From Clostridia bacterium (lineage in GTDB: Bacteria; Bacillota; Clostridia; Oscillospirales; CAG-272), in the NCBI GenBank assembly GCA_017461825.1, contig JAFTXB010000256.1, positions 1 through 7,632 on the forward strand: DNA of 7,632 bases. Reading direction: 5' to 3'. Below the pieces are notes generated by a model. It was not told the origin of the DNA and made no database searches. It worked only from the letters and a program-made list of their open reading frames with translations. Each line of letters opens with the position of its first letter. Within the stretch, counting starts at the first letter, position 1. This document shows, one piece after another, positions 1 to 4,604 of the stretch. Position numbers and translations under genes: made by a program.

Positions 1-19
1 ACACAAATTGTTTACAATG

Positions 20-258
20 TTACTCTTGACACAAGCCCCTCCCCTACAGAGTTTGTGCGGTTCCGTTTGTGCAGTGATAGGCGGTTGTTTTCGGGACGAG
101 CAAGCCCGTCCCCTACAAAATGGGTGCGTTTGCCGTTTATGCGGCGATAGGCGTTTGTTTGCGGGACGTCGGGGCGCCATCCCCTACAGAGTTTGTGCGG
201 TTGCCGTTTGTGCAGTGATAGGCGGTTGTTTTCGGGACGAGCAAGCCCGTCCCCTACA
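20..258 (+). repeat. Tandem array of ~70-bp GC-rich hairpin repeat units
   Basis: The landmark CCCCTACA recurs at 41-48, 110-117, 181-188 and 251-258, giving spacings of 69, 71 and 70 bases: one truncated first unit and three full ones. Each full unit carries a tract like GTTTGTGCGGTTGCCG, then GATAGGCGNTTGTTT, then a short hairpin just before CCCCTACA. In units 2 and 4 the hairpin pairs GGGACG with CGTCCC (93-98/107-112 and 234-239/248-253); the third has a divergent hairpin (GGGA at 163-166, TCCC at 180-183). A related pair of units lies at 4301-4412 near mutS. No open frame here looks like a gene. I infer a palindromic interspersed repeat family; its function is unknown. Confidence 0.8.
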
Positions 259-266
259 ACGTCTAC

Positions 267-380
267 GCCAACTTTTGCCCTAAACTTCGGAACGAGGCAG
301 AGACACCCCACTCCAACCCAAACCTTCTTTTTCCGTGAAAGTTTTGGGGGCGTGGGGGGATTTTTCAAAATCCCCCCACA
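267..380 (+). repeat. Repeat tail with 13-bp hairpin beside the mutL stop
   Basis: Bases 267-359 align with 4421-4512 near the mutS 3' end. Shared blocks include TTTTGCCCT, ACTT-GGAA and TGAAAGTTTTG. The block ends in a hairpin whose arms are 352-364 and 367-379 (GTGGGGGGATTTT and its exact complement, two-base loop). The hairpin lies 15 bases beyond the mutL stop, so it could stabilise or end the mutL message on the minus strand. There is no T-tract on either side, however, so it is not a standard intrinsic terminator. The same TTTTTCAAAA apex occurs in the mutL and mutS leaders, in the opposite orientation. Confidence 0.75.
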
Positions 381-394
381 AAACCGCGTCCCCA

Positions 395-2500
395 TTAAAA
401 TCCCATGCGGTCAAATTGTTTGTCGAGGGTGTGGTGGGAGAGCTCGAGGGCAACGGGTCTGCCGTGGGGGCAGAAGGTGATGTCGGGGATGTCCATAAGC
501 TTTTTCACAAGCCATTCGATGTGCCCGTCGGCGTAGGCGCGCCCAGCCTTGATGGCGGCTTTACAGGCGGCTTGATAGAGTGCTTTTTCGAAAATGATGT
601 CGCGTGTGAGCTTGACGCTGCCCGTGGCGTTAAGGATGCGCCCCGCCATGCTTTCCAGCATTTCGGCAACGGCTCCCGACTCCACACCTTCGGGAATTGC
701 GTCGGCTGAAACCGTGTTTCGCGCATAGCGCAGGGCAAATCCGATCTTTTCAAGCTCGCCGTTGTATTCTTTGAGGGCTTCGACCTCGGCGGTCGTCAGC
801 ATCACGTCCACGGGGAGCATGAGGAGCTGGGAGACCACTTCGGCTTGATGCAGCCCCGCTTTGAGCTGTTCAAAGAGAATGCGCTCGTGCGCGGCATGCT
901 TGTCGATGAGCAGCATTTTGTCGTCCGTTTCCACAATGACATAGGAGTGGAACACCTCGCCCACGATGCGCCAATCTTTGTACGTGGGTGCATTTTCGGG
1001 TGTTTGCTCGGCTTCTGGCACGGGCTGTGCAGGAGCTGTCTTTGCGGGTGCGCTTTCCACAGAAGGCTTTTCCTCCGCAGGAATGGGCGGTGCCTCCTCG
1101 GGCATGGGCGGGAACGCATTTGCCGCCTCAATTGGCTCGGGCGGCTTCGTTTCGGTCGTTTTTTGTATAGGTGGGTCGATTTTTTCTGTTGGAACTGTCG
1201 GTTCGGGCGGTGTTACGATCGGCACGTTTTTGCACGTTTCGATCTGAACCGGGTCGCGATCCTTTGGCAGGGGCGGTGCTCCGCTCGGTTTTTTCGTTGA
1301 CTCGCTGTAAAGATTGCGGTATTCCTCCGCCGTCATACGCACCTGCGGCTGGGGCTGGGTGCGCCCCGTGAGATCGTAACTAAGCTGCCGTTTTTGCAGG
1401 GATTCCTGCTTGCCGTCGCGCACGGGAACCTCGCTGTCCGACACCCGCCCGGCAAACGCCGAGCGTTTTACGCCGCGCGTGCCGAGATCCAATTGCATGG
1501 ACGGGCGCGTGGAGTTGTTTTCCAATGCCGTGCGGACGGTGTAATAAACCGCCTCGAACACGGGCTTTTCGTTTGAAAATTTGACCTCCAGCTTGGCGGG
1601 GTGGACGTTGACGTCAACCCTTGTCGGGTGGAGTGTTAAAAAGAGGACGCACACAGGGAATTTGTCGGGCGGCATATACGACGTGTACGCCTGCTCGAGA
1701 GCTGCCATGGCGGTTTTGCTCTTGACGTATCGTCCGTTGATGAAGAAATTTTGATAATTGCGGTTTGCCTTGAAATTGTCGCTCCGTCCGATGAAGCCTT
1801 TTACCAGAATACCGTCGTTGTCGCTTTCGACTTCAATGAGGCGCGACGCAAACTCCTTGCCAAACACCGCCCAAACGGTGCTCCTCAGGTTGCCGTCACC
1901 CGCTGTTTCGAGCTTGGTATTGCCGTCGACGATGAGGCGAAACGCAATTTCGGGGTGCGACAGCGCGACCTTTTCGACGTTTGCCGTGACAGCAATTGAC
2001 TCGGTAACGTCCTTTTTGAGGAATTTTCGGCGAGCGGGAACGTTTCGGAAGAGATTTTCGATGATGACCGACGTGCCCGTTTGGCAGCCCTGCTCGTACA
2101 CGCCGACGATCTCACCGCCCGATGCCTCAAGGACCGCGCCGAACTCGGCACTCTCGGTCTTTGAAATGATGCGCATATCCGACACCGACGCGATGGCGGC
2201 AAGCGCCTCGCCGCGGAAGCCGAGCGTCAAAATACCGTCAAGATCCTCTGCGTTGTGTATTTTACTGGTCGCGTGACGGCGGATCGCCACGGGCAGGTCG
2301 TCGGGCTCCATGCCGCAGCCGTTGTCGCTGACGCGCATAAACGTCACGCCGCCGTTCTGGATCTCCACCGTGATGCGCGTGGCTCCCGCATCAATGGAGT
2401 TCTCCATCAGCTCCTTGATCACCGACGCAGGCCTGTCCACAACCTCGCCCGCCGCAATCAGGTTCGCTACCGCAAACGGCAGTACGTTGATCTTTCCCAT
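395..2500 (-). CDS. mutL: DNA mismatch repair protein MutL (endonuclease type)
   Basis: This 701-residue protein is the matchmaker and nicking enzyme of methyl-independent mismatch repair, acting in the cytoplasm with MutS and the sliding clamp. The N-terminal GHKL ATPase is intact: ELMENSIDAGA (catalytic Glu about residue 30), DNGCGM near 59-64, RHATSKI near 75-81 and LGFRGEALAAIASV near 93. A proline- and glutamate-rich linker spans about 370-510. The C-terminal domain keeps the endonuclease motifs: DKHAAHERILFE at 533-544 (usual form DQHA), ACKAAIK around C646 and CPHGRP at 677-682. QLLMLP at 558-563 resembles the clamp-binding motif. The start at 2500 is set by AAGGAGG at 2508-2514, seven bases upstream. 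The frame stays open upstream, but that part is the leader repeat. Length is slightly above the usual 620-650, owing to the linker. Confidence 0.97.
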   Translation of the reverse strand: MGKINVLPFAVANLIAAGEVVDRPASVIKELMENSIDAGATRITVEIQNGGVTFMRVSDNGCGMEPDDLPVAIRRHATSKIHNAEDLDGILTLGFRGEALAAIASVSDMRIISKTESAEFGAVLEASGGEIVGVYEQGCQTGTSVIIENLFRNVPARRKFLKKDVTESIAVTANVEKVALSHPEIAFRLIVDGNTKLETAGDGNLRSTVWAVFGKEFASRLIEVESDNDGILVKGFIGRSDNFKANRNYQNFFINGRYVKSKTAMAALEQAYTSYMPPDKFPVCVLFLTLHPTRVDVNVHPAKLEVKFSNEKPVFEAVYYTVRTALENNSTRPSMQLDLGTRGVKRSAFAGRVSDSEVPVRDGKQESLQKRQLSYDLTGRTQPQPQVRMTAEEYRNLYSESTKKPSGAPPLPKDRDPVQIETCKNVPIVTPPEPTVPTEKIDPPIQKTTETKPPEPIEAANAFPPMPEEAPPIPAEEKPSVESAPAKTAPAQPVPEAEQTPENAPTYKDWRIVGEVFHSYVIVETDDKMLLIDKHAAHERILFEQLKAGLHQAEVVSQLLMLPVDVMLTTAEVEALKEYNGELEKIGFALRYARNTVSADAIPEGVESGAVAEMLESMAGRILNATGSVKLTRDIIFEKALYQAACKAAIKAGRAYADGHIEWLVKKLMDIPDITFCPHGRPVALELSHHTLDKQFDRMGF

Positions 2501-2507
2501 GGGATTT

Positions 2508-2637
2508 CCTCCTTTCGATTTCTTTTTTCGTGGGAAAACTTTTGAAAAAGTTTTCCCACACCCTTTCAAAACTTTCAGAAAAGGGTTTTTATGCTAAATT
2601 TTATACTTTATATGCAATATTCAAGCAATTGCTCCCG
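2508..2637 (-). promoter_or_regulatory. Structured mutL leader element resembling the mutS leader
   Basis: Reading toward mutL, the leader holds four parts. First is a box at 2637-2619 (CGGGAGCAATTGCTTGAAT), 16 of 19 identical to one in the mutS leader. Then come about 33 bases of AT-rich spacer, then CCCTTTTC-TGAAAGTTTT-GAAAGGG, which can fold back. Last is a hairpin with a 14-bp stem (2530-2543 with 2546-2559) around a TTTTTCAAAA apex. The Shine-Dalgarno AAGGAGG (2508-2514) follows 15 bases later. No T-tract follows the hairpin, so intrinsic termination is not supported. A role in message stability or protein binding is inferred only. Confidence 0.6.
2600..2628 (-). promoter_or_regulatory. 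Weak candidate promoter for mutL
   Basis: On the minus strand TTGCTT (2628-2623) lies 17 bases from TATAAA (2605-2600) in an AT-rich stretch. The -10 is good but the -35 matches consensus at only three bases. It partly overlaps the conserved leader box. mutL could instead be read through from the peptidase gene. Confidence 0.3.
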
Positions 2638-2641
2638 CTAC

Positions 2642-2666
2642 CATTTTGGGACCACTACCCAAAATG
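2642..2666. other. Perfect 9-bp inverted repeat between the peptidase gene and mutL
   Basis: CATTTTGGG (2642-2650) pairs with CCCAAAATG (2658-2666) around a seven-base loop. It lies about 40 bases past the peptidase stop, upstream of the mutL leader box. No T-run follows on either strand, so it is either an RNA hairpin without terminator character or an operator-like site. Function unknown. Confidence 0.5.
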
Positions 2667-2704
2667 ATCCATTCAGTTAGCTTTTATGGAAAACGTTTAT
2701 GAAA

Positions 2705-3283
2705 TTACGCTTTAACCACGATTGAATCCTCGTCTGTTAGAGGATAAACCTTGTATTTCCCCTCGTTTTGGAGCTGCTCGTAATGCGGCTGTCGCTCGGG
2801 GGTGAAATGGCAGATCAGGATTCCGTCGAAAATTCCAAGCCCCGAAAAATCGGTCATGCCCTCGGGTGGATCGTCGTAGTGGCTCACGTGCGCGACATTC
2901 GATGTCACGATGTGCGCGCCCGCACTGCCGCCAATATATGTCACACCCGTTTTGATGTATCGGATCATTTCCTTGTCAAATCCGCTCTTGCGGATACGGT
3001 CAAGCGTTTTGAACGTATTTCCGCCGCTGACGTACAGCACGTCAATGTTCAAGCCCAAAAATGCGTTTGGGTTGTAATAATCAAACACCGTGATGTTTTC
3101 TCTCGCAAAACCAAACTCCTGCATTCGCCGATAAAACTTTTCGCCACGTATTGCTTCAAGGGTTGCTTTTTCGTTTGGAAGAAACAACAAACGGCATTTA
3201 TCGATCGGCTTTGGCAAATGCTCAAGAATTACCTTTCGCGATTTCTCATTTCGGAAATCGCAGGAGGATAGGATCAAATTCAT
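2705..3283 (-). CDS. Peptidase E-like (S51, type 1 glutamine amidotransferase-like) protein
   Basis: The 192-residue protein belongs to the peptidase E / S51 group, serine peptidases with a class I glutamine-amidotransferase-like fold; PepE itself cleaves Asp-X dipeptides. Seen here: an LYVSGGNTF loop near 83-91, the nucleophile elbow YIGGSAGAH with Ser120, Asp137/138 in HYDDPP, and ICHFTPERQ with His159. These fit the Ser-Asp-His arrangement known for PepE, and the numbering is close. The protein is shorter than classical PepE (about 230 residues), so its substrate may differ. The ATG at 3283 is one base past the stop of the HD gene, suggesting translational coupling. A TTG start at 3301 would overlap that gene by 17 bases and is less likely. 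No signal peptide is seen; it is cytoplasmic. Confidence 0.85.
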   Translation of the reverse strand: MNLILSSCDFRNEKSRKVILEHLPKPIDKCRLLFLPNEKATLEAIRGEKFYRRMQEFGFARENITVFDYYNPNAFLGLNIDVLYVSGGNTFKTLDRIRKSGFDKEMIRYIKTGVTYIGGSAGAHIVTSNVAHVSHYDDPPEGMTDFSGLGIFDGILICHFTPERQPHYEQLQNEGKYKVYPLTDEDSIVVKA

Positions 3284-3284
3284 A

Positions 3285-3848
3285 TTATAATTCACTTTCA
3301 ATTTTTTGTACGGAATTCCGTCTCAATTCCTCGCGCAAAGCCCTTGTCCAATCCGACCATGCGCAATTTTCAACACCGTACACGAGATTTTCAGTATATT
3401 CAAGCGGTAGCCACGTAGAAATATCCGCTTCGTTGTGCGACACGAGTGCCTCCATGTTGTCAAGCGCCTTGAACAGCTTTGCCTCGGGTGTTTTGCGCTC
3501 TGCCATCTCAAAAAACAGATCGGACAGTTCCTTTCGCTCGGCATCAGGCAGCAGAGACAAAAGGCGCTCGATGGCGTTTGCCTCCTCGACTTCATCGGCA
3601 TCGGTTTTGAGAAATGCGGGGATATCCCCCGTCAAAGCCTCGCCAAAATCGTGAATGAGGCACATTTTTATGACTTTATTCATATCCAGTTCGGGATATT
3701 CGTCGGCGCACAGCAGAGCCATGACCGCAAGCCGCCATGAATGCTCGGCTACGCTCTCCTGCGTTCCTGCGGTCGTCCACGAGTGGCGCGTGTTGCATTT
3801 TAATTTTTCGATCACGTTCAAAAATTTGATGTACTCACGCGGGTTCAT
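3285..3848 (-). CDS. HD-domain hydrolase, YfbR/HDDC2-like 5'-deoxynucleotidase
   Basis: The 187-residue metal-dependent phosphohydrolase carries the HD signature: His36 in ESVAEHSWR, His66-Asp67 in LIHDFGEA and Asp130 in KALDNMEA. The stretch RHSWTTAGTQESVAEHSW (21-38) resembles the Arg/Trp and ESVAEHS region of the YfbR and HDDC2 families, which release deoxynucleosides from deoxynucleoside monophosphates. That family assignment is by motif; the substrate is inferred. The start at 3848 is chosen because GGAGAG lies four bases upstream; the ATG at 3860 has no ribosome site. The gene sits one base ahead of the peptidase gene, so the two form an operon. A clear promoter is not visible: a -35-like TTGACA at 3890-3885 lacks a -10. 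Confidence 0.88.
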   Translation of the reverse strand: MNPREYIKFLNVIEKLKCNTRHSWTTAGTQESVAEHSWRLAVMALLCADEYPELDMNKVIKMCLIHDFGEALTGDIPAFLKTDADEVEEANAIERLLSLLPDAERKELSDLFFEMAERKTPEAKLFKALDNMEALVSHNEADISTWLPLEYTENLVYGVENCAWSDWTRALREELRRNSVQKIESEL

Positions 3849-3884
3849 GTGTCTCTCCATTTCGTCGATTTTTGTCGATTGTTA

Positions 3885-3900
3885 TGTCAAGTACTTGACA
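3885..3900. promoter_or_regulatory. 16-bp perfect palindrome overlapping the toxin promoter -35
   Basis: TGTCAAGTACTTGACA reads the same on both strands. Its right half supplies the -35 TTGACA of the plus-strand toxin promoter. Its left half gives a -35-like TTGACA pointing at the HD gene, 37 bases before that start codon. A dimeric repressor bound here would cover the toxin promoter and could influence the HD gene. No regulator is encoded in the window, and the site may simply be a chance extension of a consensus -35. Confidence 0.5.
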
Positions 3901-3923
3901 CATCCGACGTTTTATGATATAAT
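3895..3923 (+). promoter_or_regulatory. Consensus sigma-A promoter of the toxin mRNA
   Basis: TTGACA (3895-3900), a 17-base spacer and TATAAT (3918-3923) match the vegetative promoter consensus at all twelve positions. Transcription should begin near 3930, giving a leader of about 120 bases before the small toxin gene. Confidence 0.9.
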
Positions 3924-3982
3924 TTTGCACGGTGCGATTCTAATATCTCACCCGTAGGAGCTACTTCAGACGGTGGCGGTTG

Positions 3983-4046
3983 CTTCCTCAATTCCCGAGG
4001 AAGTCAAATATCTTTTTTGTTTTGCCTTCCTCGATTGAGGGAGGTG
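3983..4046 (+). promoter_or_regulatory. Toxin leader hairpins with sequestered Shine-Dalgarno
   Basis: A first hairpin pairs CTTCCTC (3983-3989) with GAGGAAG (3997-4003). A second pairs CCTTCCTC (4025-4032) with GAGGGAGG (4037-4044), including one G-U pair, around loop GATT. The second hairpin buries the ribosome site GGAGGTG (4040-4046), six bases ahead of the toxin ATG. CTTCCTCAAT in the first hairpin can also pair with ATTGAGGGAG over the ribosome site, and with the GGAAGCAACCG arm near the message end. The leader can therefore adopt several mutually exclusive folds. Translation from the full-length message is predicted to be poor. Confidence 0.7.
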
Positions 4047-4052
4047 GTGCCG

Positions 4053-4148
4053 ATGTACATGACTTGGGAAACCTTTTTCCTGTTCTGCTCCCTTTTGGTT
4101 GCAGTGATCGGTCTTGTTTTCAATATCTGCAATAATAAAAAAAGATAA
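4053..4148 (+). CDS. Holin-like membrane peptide, probable type I toxin
   Basis: A 31-residue peptide starts MYMTWETFFLFC and ends NNKKR. Residues about 8-25 are almost entirely hydrophobic, one membrane helix, preceded by a short polar segment containing Trp-Glu and followed by a basic tail. This matches the plan of the putative holin-like toxin family of Firmicutes (Hol_Tox, TxpA/BsrG-like in organisation), whose members damage or depolarise the membrane when overproduced. Recognition is by pattern, without a search. GGAGGTG at 4040-4046 gives a six-base spacing to the ATG at 4053; a second ATG at 4059 would give twelve and is less likely. The gene has its own consensus promoter and lies convergent to an antisense RNA that overlaps its last codons. 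It is a lone plus-strand gene among minus-strand genes. Confidence 0.85.
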   Translation: MYMTWETFFLFCSLLVAVIGLVFNICNNKKR

Positions 4149-4180
4149 CCGCCCGGCGACCAAACCAAAAGCGGTTATCT
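4137..4180 (-). terminator. Intrinsic terminator of the antisense RNA
   Basis: On the minus strand AGATAACCGC (4180-4171) pairs with GCGGTTATCT (4152-4143), a perfect 10-bp stem with an 18-base loop, followed by seven T residues (4143-4137). On the plus strand the same stem contains the toxin stop codon but no T-run follows, so it ends only the antisense transcript. Confidence 0.9.
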
Positions 4181-4220
4181 AACTGTTCGTTTGGAAGCAA
4201 CCGTCACCGGTGGCTCCTAC
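4137..4220 (-). ncRNA. Antisense RNA antitoxin (~84 nt)
   Basis: The RNA is predicted to start near 4220, seven bases after a perfect -10, and to end in the T-run at 4143-4137. It carries no ribosome site or plausible frame. It is fully complementary to the 3' part of the toxin message, including the last three codons and the stop. This is the 3'-overlap arrangement known from Bacillus txpA/RatA and bsrG/SR4. Its first bases (GTAGGAGCC and CGGTTGCTTCC) copy the start of the toxin message, so it can replace the toxin 5' end in pairing with the toxin 3' end. The RNA is predicted, not shown. Confidence 0.82.
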
Positions 4221-4226
4221 GTTATT

Positions 4227-4255
4227 ATTATAACACGCATTTGGGAGTTTGTCAA
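4227..4255 (-). promoter_or_regulatory. Consensus sigma-A promoter of the antisense RNA
   Basis: On the minus strand TTGACA (4255-4250), 17 bases and TATAAT (4232-4227) match consensus at all twelve positions. It faces the toxin promoter 330 bases away. Equal or greater strength than the toxin promoter would fit an excess of antitoxin RNA. Confidence 0.9.
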
Positions 4256-4300
4256 TCATTTTTTTCAAATTTTAATCTGCAATGTAATTCGTAAAGGGCG

Positions 4301-4513
4301 GTGTGCGTTTGTTGCGGGAGGAGCAAGCCCCTCCCCCTACCGAGTTTGTGCGTTTTTTCGTTTGTACGGCGGTGGGCGTTTGTTGCAGACGACCAATGGT
4401 CGCCCCTACAAAATGGGTGTGCCAATTTTTGCCCTCAACTTTGGAATGACGCAAAAACACTCCACACGCACCAAAATATACTTTTCAGTGAAAGTTTTGA
4501 GGGGTTTGGGGGC
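4301..4513 (+). repeat. Second copy of the composite hairpin repeat, beside mutS
   Basis: Two units like those at 20-258 are followed by the same tail as 267-359. The first unit's hairpin is GGGAGG paired with CCTCCC (around 4316-4335), where the mutL copy has GGGACG and CGTCCC: both arms have changed together. The second hairpin is CGACC-AAT-GGTCG just before CCCCTACA (4403-4410). The tail 4421-4512 shares GCCAA, TTTTTGCCCT, GGAA and TCAGTGAAAGTTTTGA with the mutL-side copy. Orientation matches that copy, so the two are direct repeats about 4 kb apart. No gene is seen in 4256-4604. Confidence 0.75.
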
Positions 4514-4562
4514 ATGTATTTGCGAAGCAAATCATGCGACTTGGCTTGCCAAGTCTTCTTTT
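4512..4562 (+). terminator. Twin hairpins downstream of mutS, possible plus-strand terminator
   Basis: GCATG-T-ATTTGC (4512-4523) pairs with GCAAAT-CATGC (4527-4537) around GAA with one bulged T. Directly after it GACTTGGC (4538-4545) pairs with GCCAAGTC (4548-4555), followed by TTCTTTT. On the plus strand the second hairpin plus T-rich tail could end transcripts escaping from the toxin promoter. On the minus strand the pair lies 50-90 bases past the mutS stop with no T-run, so it could at most protect the mutS 3' end. Confidence 0.45.
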
Positions 4563-4604
4563 ATCAAAAGTTCCCCTTGGCGCGTCCCCGCGTCCCCCGC
4601 GTCC

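Larger units (their letters stand above)
3954..4220. repeat. Inverted repeat bounding the toxin transcription unit
   Basis: The left arm contains GTAGGAGC (3954-3961) and CGGTTGCTTCC (3977-3987). The right arm contains their exact complements, GGAAGCAACCG (4193-4203) and GCTCCTAC (4213-4220). The intervening bases (15 on the left, 9 on the right) are less alike. In RNA the arms would let the 5' and 3' ends of the toxin message pair over 19 base pairs in two blocks. They also make the first bases of the toxin mRNA and of the antisense RNA nearly identical. Confidence 0.85.

Noticed and set aside
20..258. CRISPR array
   Set aside because: Period is about 70 bases with related sequence throughout; there are no unique spacers between short identical repeats.
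12..480. Open frames of 90-127 residues on both strands
   Set aside because: They run through tandem GC-rich repeats and give periodic peptides of no known family. Open frames arise from the repeat's composition.
2530..2559. Leader hairpins of mutL and mutS as intrinsic terminators or attenuators
   Set aside because: Stems are strong, but neither is followed by a T-run on the coding strand; A-rich sequence follows instead.
2501..2569. N-terminal extension of MutL by 23 residues from an upstream in-frame ATG
   Set aside because: The extension is translated hairpin repeat, has no ribosome site, and AAGGAGG sits ideally before the ATG at 2500, where MutL homology begins.
3284..3301. TTG start for the peptidase gene
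   Set aside because: An ATG 18 bases later directly follows the HD stop and begins the usual beta-strand MNLILSS. The TTG has no better ribosome site.
3849..3890. Minus-strand promoter for the HD gene using the palindrome's TTGACA
   Set aside because: At 16-18 base spacing the sequence is CGACGA-like, with no TATAAT resemblance.
3983..4017. Attenuator in the toxin leader (hairpin 3983-4003 and T-run 4012-4017)
   Set aside because: Eight non-T-rich bases separate stem and T-run, too far for a standard intrinsic terminator.
3966..4163. 65-residue minus-strand frame across the toxin locus
   Set aside because: It lies antisense to the toxin leader and gene, has no ribosome site and crosses the antisense RNA terminator.
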